Source: Rhopalosiphum padi (lineage: Eukaryota; Arthropoda; Insecta; Hemiptera; Aphididae). From it: a DNA stretch of 64,000 nucleotides. The position numbers were made by a program, and so were the translations under genes. The first letter of the stretch is position 1. Each line of letters starts with the position of its first letter. The stretch covers positions 44,618,152 through 44,682,151 of the forward strand of contig NC_083597.1 of assembly GCF_020882245.1 (NCBI RefSeq), read 5' to 3'. Shown here in pieces: positions 14,231 to 26,263 of this stretch. The notes under the pieces are model-generated. The model was not told where the DNA came from. It saw only the letters and a list, made by a program, of their open reading frames with translations, and did not search any database.

Positions 14231-14729
14231 TTAAAGAACTTATCGAGGGTCATGGACGGCGATGGCTCATCGTATCAGATATTGACTTGAAATTTGAAAA
14301 TAAAAACGCCAAACTCAATTGCTCGACCATGAGTTAACCCCTTACTCCAAAATCTTCCTTCCCCCCCCGTCATCCCTTATCCACTACCTATTCGAGCACC
14401 GCGCGTTTCCGCGTGATCGTATATTATATATGTGCGGTACTTATAATACGTAGAGCGAACTTGTGCGCGCGCATAACTTTACGGTTTTCACTTTGGACGT
14501 AGTTTTAAAGCCGGTGATTGCGTTGATAAAAAAAAATTTCTTCGCGAACCATACATATCTATACATATATAATAATAATAATAATAGTGTATACCTATGT
14601 GCGCCGCCGTATATGTATATAGGTATACGGATTTATGCGCGCGTTTATCGACGAGATACATATTAAACGGGACGGACGTCGGACACTTCCGGATCCGGGA
14701 ATCTACTGAAACGATTGCTTTCGTACACG

Positions 14730-14755
14730 TATATATATATATATATATATATATA
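14730..14755. repeat. (TA)n microsatellite
   Basis: A perfect TA tract of about 26 bp in the CpG-rich block. Confidence 0.85.
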
Positions 14756-16800
14756 ATAATATATACAAGCGCGTTTTCATACATTATTTATTATGTAAAC
14801 GTGTAGGTACACGTACATACGAGCGTATACACGCGTATACCTGTACTCGCTATATTTATACGCCGTCCTGTAAGTATGTATTTTCATTTATTCCCCGTTA
14901 AATACACGGCCAGAACGCCGACAGGTCGTGTGTTAATATCATGTATTGAATAGTATGTGTATGTACGTATATATGTTTATCATGTCCCAAACGGAATGGC
15001 TTCGGATTTATTCCACGTTTTTCGCTTTTACCTCTCAACACGCATACAGTTTTGGAAAATTCACACGGTGCTGCCATCGAATGAACGCCGCGAGTTGCGT
15101 TGGCCGCGATTCGTTTATAATGAGTAATGACAGTGAGGCTGTGAATTTAATGTACTAAAATCGCATGAAATACGCGTGCACTTATAAATAAATGTCGTGT
15201 AATTATGTTTTGTTTTAGGTGTGTATAAATAGGATTTACCTATGAAACGCGCCGTGATGCGTTTCGTGTTGAATTATCTATGGTAATTAGAACGCACGCG
15301 ACTAGCAACTACCGAATAGAAAATAATGAATTACGATTAATATTATAAAATTCTGCACGAATTATTATTATTATTTATTATTAAACATAAGTTTTTTCCT
15401 GCAAATCTAAATAAGCCAAGATATTGGAAAACGTATAATCTCAGAAAAATGTTTCTTGTCGTTAAACATTTTCCGCAAACTTAAATTTCAATCCGTGTAA
15501 TACGACGAATAAAACTGAAAAATAAAGCGCGTTTATATAGTTTAAAGTTTAAATGTGAAAAGTAGAGCTATACAATAATAGTCGATTCCCAATTGTGTGT
15601 ATATAAAAAAAATCTTATACACATTCCCGACCCATTTATCTAAAAGTTAAATGATTAAAATCAGTAACCTACAGTTGTTTGTACAATACGAGGAGTAGTA
15701 TATAATATACACGTGCGTACCTATACATACAGAAAACGTACGCATCGTCTGTAGTTCGATTAAGAAATTCAAAAGAAATTTATTTCGATTGAAAGATTAA
15801 ACCGCCCTCATTTTTGGAGACCGACGAACAGTGGACGGATATTCTGTAATCTAATAGCAGTCGGTATCCAAACAATTACAGTATTATACTCTAAGCATAT
15901 GATATTTCCCATTATTGTTTACCTGAATACAGTACAGTACAGTACAAATAATATAACCAACTGAAATATGTCCAAAAGTGTTGGAATTCTATTGTGTTAT
16001 ATATGTGTACCCGTGTATAATACCCGTTCGAAATTAATGAATCGCTTTATATGTATCATCAATGTTTATCGACTTCCGCGACTTTAATATAATGTATATA
16101 CGCTTAAACCGCCGGCGCAGGAATCGCCGGAAATTACTTTTAAGTTTACTCCAGTGTAAACGAAATTTAAAAAAACAACGAGCCTTCGCCCCGTTCTAAC
16201 GGTCTCTGTTGACGAGAACGAATATTTCACTAATACAATTGTTATTATTCGAGTTGTCATAGCCGAGTAACTATATAATATACGTATTGCAATCGACGCG
16301 AAATACGCGTTATTTCGTGTAAATATAAAATAGACTATAGAGGTACGCGTCCCGCTGCAGCGGCCGGTGCAAAGCAATCAATCGAATATCAATTATAAAC
16401 GCACAAGACTGTGTATAAATCGGTATACTACGGGAAAAACGGTCGTAGACAATCCATTACCGTTGTACTCGAGTCGTTCCCGTGTTACGACCACGTAAAA
16501 AAAAAATAATATATATATATATATAAAACAACCTCCCCCCCGTGCGCCGCCGGAGCGGTGACAAGTAATGAAGTACTTTCTCCAAAGTTTTATTGTCCGT
16601 GAAAGCCCGTCTCCCAGAACGGTGTATACGCGTACGCCCCGCGCGTATGGGCCGTGCTGTGTATAAAGGAAATAAATTTGTTCCGTGTACACGGCTTTCA
16701 ATTAATAAAATGAGTGTACCCCCTCGCCCCCGCTGGAGTCGTCGCACCCCCGTGTCACAACCTTACCGTACAAAAACATCGCTAACGCATGTGCACCCCT

Positions 16801-16864
16801 TACACACACACACGCGCGCGCGCGCACACATATATATATATATATATGTATTTTTTTTTTTTTT
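16801..16864. repeat. Compound (CA)(CG)(CA)(TA)(T) repeat
   Basis: ACACAC, then CGCGCG (16813-16825), then CACA, then a TA tract (16831-16847), then 14 T. About 45 bp is strictly alternating purine-pyrimidine. Confidence 0.85.
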
Positions 16865-17430
16865 GTTCTAGGTTTTTGTTTTTTCCACTTTTATTTATAC
16901 TTTTTCCGCCGCAATTCGAAACGATTCTTTTTGTTTCCATTCAACCCTTTGAGTGTCGGTTACACTCGATTCGAAAAACAAACGAGAAGTTGCCGCGCGC
17001 GACATTCAGAAAAACGCATACTTCACGGTAATTGAAAACTGCGCGCGTCCACAAAAGTTTCATTTATTTACTACAATGCCGAATTATTACGAGAGTCGGC
17101 TCTGTGCGGCTGGTGTGCCGTAGTATACGTATATTAGGCGTATTATATAAATCTAAAATTCCAATTCGTGCCCACCGACGGCGGCGGCGGCGGGATTCCT
17201 TTTGTCGCGCAAAAAAGCATCGCACGCACACACTATAATAATACGATACGATATTATATGCATTATAAACATTCAAAGCTGTTATCGACCGAACACTATA
17301 AAATATACCGTACGATACAACAATACAGTGTATTATAATTTATAATATTATGTATTATTATAATAAATATTATATTTTACTCTCCGCCGAAATTTAAACC
17401 TTTTTCCGATTGTCTTGGTTGCGTCGACAA

Positions 17431-18161
17431 CGGTTCATCGATATAATAATATGTTTCGATCGCGTGACATGTTGTTTCTCCTCACTACCGACGCGCAACG
17501 GTTTAACGTCAAAATTATTTTCAGCTGCGCCGTTTATGCGTCATAATAATTGTACATGTAAATAACCGCGAGATTCTATCGCCATAAATTCCGGTGGGGG
17601 TGGATAAAACACAAAACCCACAATACTTCGATTGGGCGACTTATTTTTGCTGACTGTTGTATGTTTCGTAGTGAATTCAATTTTGCTAATCAACTAAATG
17701 TACTTATGTCATATACAATTTGACTGAAAATTATATGTTTCATCGAACAGGAACAACCCGACTGATGGTGGTGGGTACTACAATTGATCGGATATTGCGC
17801 CATTTGGGACCGATATAGTTCATGAGTTCATCCATATTTATCTATTTATCTATATATAATATAGATATTGTATAATAATGTATATATTATGTACGTAATA
17901 CAGAGTAATTCGTTGAAAGCATCATGCTTACCCCTTTCTTAATAAACTATTCATAGCATATTATAATATAATGTTTGATAATTCAGAAAAAATATAAAAT
18001 ACACGTTTATTGAATTTCGATTTGCTGACAAAAATATTATTTACTGAAAATGTATAATAAAAAAACTGGTTCTCGTTTAAAAATGTGGTCTTTAGTTGTA
18101 CATACAAATTCCAAAGATAAAATTTTAAAATTGATTTGAGTATATATTTATTGACCTATAT
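17431..18161. other. Noncoding stretch left of the hAT MITE
   Basis: Mixed composition at 17431-17830, then AT-rich. A 31-codon minus-strand frame at about 17745-17840 contains WRNIR but is too short to call. Nothing else is seen. Confidence 0.5.
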
Positions 18162-18339
18162 CAAGGGAGGATCCAGGGGGGCACTGGGGGCAAGTGCCAC
18201 CCCGTTGGAAAAAAATAGTGCATATTAAAAAACATAAATTCGTATCATATTGTTTTTTTTTTTGTGGGGGCTATATCTATATTATATAATTTTTCTTATT
18301 AAGTGCCCCGACCGTAAATTCATGCTGGATCCGCCCTTG
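18162..18339. mobile_element. hAT-superfamily MITE, 178 bp
   Basis: The left end CAAGGGAGGATCCAG and the inverted right end CAAGGGCGGATCCAG match at 14 of 15 bases. The flanking octamers are ACCTATAT (18154-18161) and TCCTATAT (18340-18347), 7 of 8 identical, as expected of the 8-bp duplication made by hAT transposases. The interior has the GGGGGGCACTGGGGGCAAGT subterminal motif and a T-run, and no open frame. It is non-autonomous and must have been moved by a transposase encoded elsewhere. Confidence 0.85.
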
Positions 18340-21300
18340 TCCTATATCAACTTGTCAGAAAATTGTTTTCTATAAGTATATATACTAATGTAGAAGCGTA
18401 TGTCCGCACGTGTGTACAGTGGATTTATACGTCGTCTAATGAACGGTAATACGGGCCAACCAGGTACGGCACGACAAAGACCAAGATATAATATTTAATT
18501 AACGGACTGTATTTCGTAAACATATAATAATATATCACAATGAATAATAAAATCAGTACAAATAATCCTTACCACTCTAATGTAATATAATATATTGTTC
18601 TTAAATACTAATACATTTTTTTTTGATTTAATAATATAATAAGATATATTCATAACAAATATAATATAAATGAGTCTGATCGGCGACAAGAATAAAGGAC
18701 AACCGAAGACGCGTCAAATTGAATAACCGTTGAGCCATATCACACACGCCATATAAACTATATTATAATGATGTAATTTCGAACGCGGTAAACTATACAC
18801 TAGGCGTGTAATAATATAATAATCGAACCGAATATAATAATATATCGGCCGAATCGCGTTGACATTATATAATTATAATTTATAGTATACACACCATGCT
18901 GTGTGTACTGTGTAAAGAAAACGAACGGCGAATAATACTAATGCACACCGCGTACAATAGTAACAATAATAATAATAATGACGTCGAAACTACAAAAACC
19001 ATCACGACGCATCGATACCACAAATGACCGACCCTGTGCGTCGTAATAATATTACTCTGGCGACCGGTGGAAGTACCATCAGTCCACCAAGCCATCGATG
19101 TCACATTACAATAATCAATTGAAAACGAATTCCTATAACATCGAATAGTACCGAATAACTAACAATTTATTATTATAGACAATTTATAGAAAAATTGTAC
19201 ACATATTATTATGTATACGCTTTACCTATATAATACCCATCAGTAGCATATACACAACTTTTGTAAGAGAGGAGGCTAATTATAATTATATTATTGGCAC
19301 TAAAATTTACTCACAATCGACCAATACACATTATACTGTGTTATGTATTTTATAATAATATTTTTAATTATAATGCAATACAATACATAACAAATATTTA
19401 ACGTGAGAAGCGATAAATACTTGAAATTCCGATCATTTATCGATACATAAACCTATAGAATTGGTTTAAAATTAAAAATAAACAATACTATGTATGAGCT
19501 ATATCTATACTGAAACAAACAATCAAGTGGTAAACTCAAAGTATTTATACAGTGTTTTTTATGTTTGAAATAGCAATCACCAATATTTATTGAATGTACA
19601 AAAATTTTGTAAATCCATATTTATTTACTTAAAATTATAATAACTCTATAAACTGCACAAAAATAGTTTTAGATTAGTTAAAAAATATTATATTATAATA
19701 GTGCGATTTTAAAACATAGTATAATATTTTTGAATAAAATAAAATAAAGTTTATAAATTGTATAATAATATGATGAAATGTACGATAACTGAAATAATTC
19801 TCAAAAATAATTATTTTCAGTTCCACCATTCACCAATGCAGTGGGTCGCTTTGAATACCCGCCATATTTTATATTAATATATGCGAGTATGATTGACATT
19901 TAATTTAGATTATCACATTATGAGCTTAGCGAAATAAACGACCAAAGTTAAAATAAGCAAATAAATTATAAAATAATAACCATATTTCATTGATTGCAGT
20001 TTTGATTGAGTTAATATTATGCCATTACCTTTTTCTATTTGTTTATGTATTATTTTAGCAAAATAATATTTTATTCTACATGAAAGCATACCTACTATTA
20101 ATTACTAATAAGAATAACTAATGATATTATTATTCAGAAACGTGTAAATGTAATTTCATCAAATCTTAAAATCCCAATTTAACGTTTGACAGAGTAAAAA
20201 AAGAGTACACATAGATAATTGTGGAAAGTTTTGCTGAAAATAATGATTATAAAAATTATTAAATAAAAAATATATTTTTTCGAGTTAATATGAATATAAT
20301 CATTTAATTATAACACTTTTCTTAATGGTTTTGTACTGATCATCTGTATACCAATGTGCTTTATATGAGTAAAAACACGAAAGAAGAAATACAAATATAT
20401 TGGGTATTATAATAGTAGTAACGAGAGTCAATTAGGACAATTTTATGGAAAAACAATAAATTTGGTATTGTTCGTAATTGGTGATCGTGTATAATATATT
20501 TAATATATATATATAATATTTTTGGTACACAATTTATTCATATTTTAACGAAAGATTTCGTATATTTTCGGTATTACGCTAATAGGTACATTAAAATATT
20601 ATGTAAACTTATCCGGTCAAAACCAGACTTTTATCTATTATGCGACCGCATCGTCCGTATCCACGCGATACATTACCAACATTTAGTACATTATGGTAGG
20701 TAAGTCGGCATATTACTCGTATTATTAAACAAAATATTTTTCAAACAAATACTATTAGCATAAAATACACGCGAGCTTACTACAATATAAAATATACAAG
20801 ATGTTATTATGTTAAGCAACTTTGCAGTCGTCTGCTATGGTTTTTGCAGGTCGCTGCGGCGCAAATAAATCGCTCAGCCATATTATTATTCCCCCGTCCG
20901 GCATAAGCATAATTAATACGGCCTCCAACCCTACTCCACGTGCGCCAACACCCCCGGTCCATCACCCGTTTCGAATTACGTCGCACTGATGTACACAATA
21001 TTGTACTAACAACAACAACAACAACAAAAATAACATTATTTAAGAACGACGATGAAAATGTACCTATACGTCAGAGACGGGTGGTGACTGACGAGTGTGA
21101 TGAACGGACATATTATATATTTAATCTAATCTGCAGATTGAAAGCGTCGGGGAACAGGTACAGACTTATTAATGAGAAGCGTTAAACGCTGTGTAATTGT
21201 ATGATATCGTGTGTAAAATCAATGCACAATTGTAGTATAGATAAACTATTATAATATTATGTTTTTCGAAAGAAAAAAAAGCACAATTAATAAACGGATT

Positions 21301-22999
21301 TACTGCGATGGAAAACGCTTGAAAAGAAAAAGTTAATCTCGTACCATAGGAAACTAACACAACTCTCAATGTCTATACTGTAGAAAATTATAGGTACCAA
21401 ATTCAAGCGCAGCCACAGGCGTTGTGACTTGTAAATCGAAAATTGAAATCGAACGCTATAAGTTCTGTGCGTAGTGTGAAATACAATATTCAAAATATAA
21501 AATGTTAATATTCTATCGAGAATCTATTATGCACTATTCTGCTGATTGTTGAAAGAAAAGTCTTGCTATTGAGTATATTATATTATAGTATACATCCATA
21601 GGTGACCGACTATGTTGCCCCCCCCCCTGCTGCAATAATTGACTGTTTCAAAGAGTTCATCAAAATAAAAAACACGAGTTTTTAAAATTAAAACCGCATT
21701 CATCACATGCGTTTACTAATTTAAAAAGTGTGTTCTAACATAAATGCTAAAAATGTAAAACAAATTATATTTTATAGATGCAACTTTCCCGAAATTGTAA
21801 AATAATATTAGACTAACCGTGTATTATCATTATATATATAATATACCTACGAATAAATAATATTTCTTTTGTTTTATTTTTATTGTTATGTAACATTACA
21901 ATTTCTTTTTGAATTATATTATAATAAATTATTATTGTTATTGTTTTTATTATATATTGTTATTTATCGGTCAGCGGTCAAATGTCATAAATTCGTTCCT
22001 GCCGTTTTGAGACCGCAACGAAAGCATTAATATTTTAAAGTACTATCTTATTCGTTATTTATATTTTTGGGCCGTTGTCCATTCCAATTATTTTCTAATA
22101 AGCTTACGATTCACGCTATCCCGACAAAGGATTAATTGCTTTTCTCATAGTTATATATTTATAAGCTGTATGCAGTTACATAATATAGATGACGTCCCAC
22201 GAGAGTTACCTAATTTAAAGTGAAGTGGTGATATAGATCCCATTATTCCTCCAGTCATCAATTCGTATTGGCGAATTTCCGCGGGACAAACCGTACATTG
22301 TTTACAGATAAAAAAAACCTTTTGTACTAGGCACGTACGTACACAACACAACATTTTTGTTCTCTTGACAATCCTTAAAACCATGTTTTATTTTATATTA
22401 TTTAATAAGTTTAAATAATAGAATAACAAGCATATTTTTCATAGTTATAACACTGATTTGAGTATTATTAAGAAATAATCAAAATAATATAGTCTTTTTA
22501 GAATTGCACAAACATATAATTAAAAAAAAAAATTAGTAGTTTTATTAAATTTTATCTACTTTAAAAAAGTATAGTTCAGACCTTTATAACTTCATTAAGT
22601 TAAAACCAGACCGATGTTTAGTAATAGTCAACCAAGAAAATGTAGTTTCCCGTGTTTTTTTAAATTTTGTTTTCATAATAATTACTTTAAAATGCATTAT
22701 TTTTATTGCGTTTCTCATAAATTTAATTATTTTATTACAGCGAAATAAATACGGAGAGAATGGAGTTTAATAAATTAAATAAAGTAAAGATTAAATGAAA
22801 AAATGTTTTGGCATTAGTACAATATAATACGGCCTGCCCAAAGGACTGAAGTTTTTTATGTTATTCGATACACACGTACAACTTAACTGCTAACAAAGCA
22901 TAAAATCTAATTAATTGTTTTTTTACCGGATTTAAACAATTTTTTTTTCAAATTATTAATAAGTTATTTACTTAATCACGCGAATTAATATTATACGAA
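18340..22999. other. AT-rich noncoding stretch
   Basis: Mostly AT-rich. GC-elevated islands occur at 18660-19100, 19820-19870 (after a TTATTTTCAG acceptor-like word) and 20800-21180. A C-run within TTGCCCCCCCCCCTGC at about 21614-21629 resembles the subterminal tract of hAT MITEs, but no terminal repeats are found. No gene is recognised. Confidence 0.5.
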
Positions 23000-24009
23000 A
23001 CCATTAGATAAGAATGAGCACTTGGCGGTGTATAAAAATGGTGTTTACTTGAATGAAAGGAGACGTCTAAAGTCGTGACGACGCATTAACAGAATTTGTC
23101 GTATAATAATATTGACTATTTGTAAATGGATTTTCGTTCGTCGCAAAAATATATATATATATATTACTGAGAGTAAAAAAAAAAAACTGTCACCGAAAAC
23201 TTTTTCCAGTCGCGCTCGACTGTCACAAAATATAATAATATCGCGATCACTGCGGACGTCGAGCGACGGCAAAGTTATAAGATATTTGAGTATAAACTAT
23301 TGTCGTACACACGTATATTGCGCTGTTGCGGGTTAACCTATATACGGTGTATATGATATGTTTAGGTGTAAAACTTGGTGGTGGCAACACGTGTGAACGT
23401 ACGTACGTTGGAGCTCTTAATTTCACGCGCGAATAGTTTTCACGGGGCGAGGCCGGCAAAAGAAAACATTATTAAAAACCGGATAAAGACATTTTTATTT
23501 TATTTTTTTAACCTCTCCGACGCGAACTCGTAGAAGATATCTATTAAACGTACTGTTTAAGCTATCCGACGATACCATCACGCCGTAGGTATGCTTAAAT
23601 ACGTTTGCGCGTGTGTGCAAATAATGTGATGTATCCATCATATATGCGTCGCAGTCGTCGTTTCGTCGTTCCCTGCTTTTACCAGACTTTTTTTCACCAC
23701 CACGAAAAACTGACCAGACGCGCCCGTCGCCATGACGACGCCTAAAAAAAGACGGCAGCTGGTCGAACACACGCACACGGTCGGATATCGCGTATACGTA
23801 ATACTTTTTCGTATAAGTATAAAAAATAAAAACGATAATCGGGGCGGCGGGGCCGAGTGCATATTTCCGCGGAGGGCTAAAGACCGAGTTTTCTATTTTT
23901 TTTTTTTTTTTTTAAATGTTTTCGTTTTCATCCACGTCCGTCCTCCGTTCCCAAAAGCACAAGTCCGCATACGCGAATACCACTACTGTTCTTATCATAG
24001 ATTTATAAC

Positions 24010-24044
24010 GTGCGCGCGTGTGTGTGTATATATATATATATATA
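24010..24044. repeat. (CG)(TG)(TA) compound microsatellite
   Basis: GTGCGCGCGTGTGTGTG runs directly into a TA tract; strictly alternating purine-pyrimidine. Confidence 0.8.
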
Positions 24045-24379
24045 GATTTATTCAAATCGTATCGCGCGACCCGCGATCCCGAACCAGACAAATCGGAAGT
24101 ACTGTAATCCCACGCGCACTCCGTTCGACAAACATCGGCGATAACCATCGTCATCATATTTATAAACACGAACACACACACGCGCGCGCATTATTATCAC
24201 ACGTATAACACGCGTAGCAATAACATTGCGTAAAAATACACGGGCGCGCGTTCGCTCTTATAGGGGTGGTCGTATTATATGGTGTACACTACTATATATA
24301 TATTAAAATAACGTTTCAGTATTGTAACAGTAGTGTATATTATTATATCGGTATAGTAGTGACGTGCGATGGAAACGGC

Positions 24380-24398
24380 AGTGGTGGTGGTGGTGGTG
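24380..24398. repeat. (GGT)n microsatellite
   Basis: Six GGT-type units on the plus strand. Confidence 0.8.
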
Positions 24399-24897
24399 TC
24401 GGGTACAGTAGTCAAAGAAAATAATATATTATATACATATTGTACACGAACTAGGGGGTAGGGGGAGAAACGTCGCGGCGGCGGGCCGCAAAGTTTTGTT
24501 AGCGGTGGGGAAGAACATGTGTCCAGAGATTAATGGTGCATTATTATTACGGCGTCGGCGCGGCCCCTCTGCGGCAATGCGCAACGCTCTGGGCGCTCTC
24601 GCAAACCATCATGTGCGTGTGTATGTGCAGCGTATACGCGGTAGTGGTACATATTATTATACTACCCTGCCGAGCCTCCGTCGGGAGAGATTTTAATATA
24701 AATAACGCAATTAATTTAAAACCGTGTATATACGGTGTGTGCGAGTGTGTGCGATGTTTGCACTGCACCGCGGAGAGATCGAGTGGGGTCGGACGACGAA
24801 AACGTTTTGGGCGTCATTCATTTGTAACCCTCTGGCGCGGGGGTGTGCGGGGCGGCCGGACGCGAACCGGATCGCATATTATACTATTGCCGCGACG

Positions 24898-24910
24898 ATG
24901 TCGGCCGGCG
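24898..24910 (+). CDS. Candidate first coding exon (MSAG...) with splice donor
   Basis: At the 3' edge of the CpG-rich block, ATGTCGGCCGGCG is followed directly by GTGAGT (24911-24916), a good 5' splice site. The exon would give M-S-A-G plus one base. The purine at -3 of the ATG is favourable. The next strong plus-strand acceptor is at 26143, 1.23 kb on, and joining the two keeps a frame open for ten more codons before a stop. Earlier ATGs lie upstream, and an alternative frame through this site is also open, so this is a hypothesis. Product unknown. Confidence 0.22.
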
Positions 24911-24988
24911 GTGAGTGTGGGGCGATGACACATTATCCGGGTGTTTGATCAAAACAACCGTGACGAAAACGAAAAAGAAATAAAAAAC

Positions 24989-25010
24989 AATAATAATAAT
25001 AATAATAATA
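24989..25010. repeat. (AAT)n microsatellite
   Basis: About seven AAT units. Confidence 0.85.
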
Positions 25011-25599
25011 TACACAATCATGTAAGTGCGCGCGAGTAATAATCATAATAATCGACGTGATTCATGAGATATTATTGTAATGTTTCAGCGGCCTCTCACG
25101 TTACAGTCGTCGCGGGGCGAAAACACCGAATCGTTCATTAGCACCACCCCGCGCATTTATTACGATAATAATATTAAGCGCGCGCGTGTGTGTGAGTGTA
25201 ATTTCATTGTGTACACGCAGTACCGTCGGTGACGGTGTCGGTTTTCGTGTTTGATATTTTTTTAACAAAACATATATGAGCGTCTTACGGGTACTTACAC
25301 CATTTCGCGACGGTTTGATATACGACTTTGCACTGTAATTATTTCAATGGATTAGGAACGACGTGCAAAAAAATAATGTGATGGCTCTATGGGGACCAAG
25401 TCCCCCTCCCCACCCCCATTTGTGTAAATTGCCTCCCCACACATTCATACGTTTGTGTATATAATATTATTATGTTTATTTATCATTATGATTCGCGATG
25501 CCGATACGTTTTTCGTAATACAAAAATTAATTACCATCATCAGTGCAATCGCGAGCCTGGGCCGTTTCACTGACTCTGCGATATTGAAAAACATATATT

Positions 25600-25602
<3 letters not shown>

Positions 25603-25630
<28 letters not shown>
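25603..25630. repeat. (TA)n microsatellite
   Basis: A perfect AT/TA tract of about 28 bp. Confidence 0.85.
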
Positions 25631-25814
25631 CAGTTAAATTGTAAAATCGTAATTAACAAAGTTACAAACTCCGTCTTTATTAATTCTACAAAAGCTGCTG
25701 AGTATTTCGGACTGAAGTCGTGTCCCCAAATCTCAAACGTTATTAGCACTTGTTAATTATTTATTTAAACACGAATTCAATGAACTCGCGTGTCACAAGC
25801 CATACTACACACAC

Positions 25815-25848
<34 letters not shown>
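25815..25848. repeat. (TA)n microsatellite
   Basis: An AT/TA tract with one interruption (ATAAATAT). Confidence 0.85.
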
Positions 25849-25850
<2 letters not shown>

Positions 25851-26143
25851 TACCTATAAACCGTCTGTTTGACGTCTTGTACTCGCGGCGCAATATCATA
25901 ATATTTTCTAAAAGCAAAACGTACACGTGTATGATGGTTTCTTTTTAGTATAATAATAAATGTATGTCTTGAAAGCGTGGCCAAAGTACTATCAAATCCA
26001 CCACTAACATCCGGCTTTGTTTGTGTAATTTTATTATTCTTTATTTTTTTTTTCGTCCGTAAACTGTTATTGTACCACGTCCATCAAAGCATGGACGTTC
26101 GTTATTGACGAAATACATTTTATCATTTTTTTTTTCCTTTCAG

Positions 26144-26263
26144 GAGACGCGACCGAAGGTATACAACAAAACAAATAAATCGCATTGTTTGTTTGACTAC
26201 GAAAACACCAGGTCGGGATACCGTACATCCACGTCCACTGACTTGACTACTACAATCCAATAA
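26144..26263 (+). CDS. Candidate exon after a strong 3' splice site
   Basis: The bases before 26144 form one of the best 3' splice sites in the window: a pyrimidine tract of about 17 bases followed by CAG. Read in phase 0, the following sequence is open for 39 codons to TAA at 26261-26263. The peptide begins ETRPKVYNKTNKSHC and is Thr/Ser-rich at its end. A second frame is open for 33 codons. The third, which fits the donor at 24910, runs ten codons. An internal AAG|GTATAC at 26158 could make a 15-nt microexon instead. Composition is richer in GC than the flanks. Family unknown. Confidence 0.33.
   Translation, partial: ETRPKVYNKTNKSHCLFDYENTRSGYRTSTSTDLTTTIQ

Larger units (their letters stand above)
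13491..14260. other. GC/CpG-rich block, possible promoter or 5' UTR
   Basis: GC and CpG rise sharply relative to the AT desert on the left. Overlapping frames are open on both strands here, which is expected of GC-rich DNA and is not evidence for coding. The block holds (CA)n/(TA)n at 13596-13628, (GT)6 at 13679-13690 and (TG)(CG)n at 14214-14230. A short ATG frame at 13973 runs 39 codons without a clear donor. It is most easily read as promoter or untranslated exon sequence. Confidence 0.35.
14261..17430. other. CpG-rich noncoding block with dense dinucleotide repeats
   Basis: Moderately GC-rich, with recurring 'gtatacgcgtata'-type alternating words. Many short frames occur on both strands and none stands out. 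A strong acceptor-like T13-GTTCTAG ends at 16871, and one frame after it stays open to 17029, but no donor is evident. (CGG)n lies at 17178-17193. Confidence 0.45.
23000..25330. other. GC/CpG-rich block, candidate promoter region
   Basis: One of the strongest GC/CpG islands in the window, with (GT)(TA) tracts, (GGT)n at 24380-24398, a GGGGGTAGGGGGAG word near 24453 and a C-rich word at about 25400. Overlapping frames are open on both strands. The densest CpG lies at 24470-24920, just before a candidate start codon and splice donor at 24898-24916. I read it as a possible transcription start region on the plus strand. Confidence 0.35.
25331..26143. other. Noncoding stretch, possible intron
   Basis: It holds TA tracts at 25603-25630 and 25815-25848 and a C-rich segment at 25390-25440 that may be a hAT-MITE scrap. 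If the 24898 donor and 26143 acceptor are used, all of it is intronic. Confidence 0.4.

Noticed and set aside
13663..14253. Several overlapping frames of 60-80 codons on both strands.
   Set aside because: GC-rich DNA has few stops. The frames overlap on opposite strands and none has splice or motif support.
15905..15950. Minus-strand TATTCAG|GTAAAC as a second recursive splice site.
   Set aside because: The preceding tract is a TACTG repeat and not pyrimidine-rich, and the donor is weak.
17745..17840. Minus-strand 31-codon frame containing GPKWRNIRSIVVPTT, reminiscent of the cytochrome P450 helix-C WxxxR motif.
   Set aside because: Too short, with no other P450 block (ExxR, heme loop) nearby and no consistent splice sites. 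Most likely coincidence.
21614..21632. C-run with flanks resembling hAT MITE subterminal sequence.
   Set aside because: No terminal inverted repeats or target duplication found on either side.
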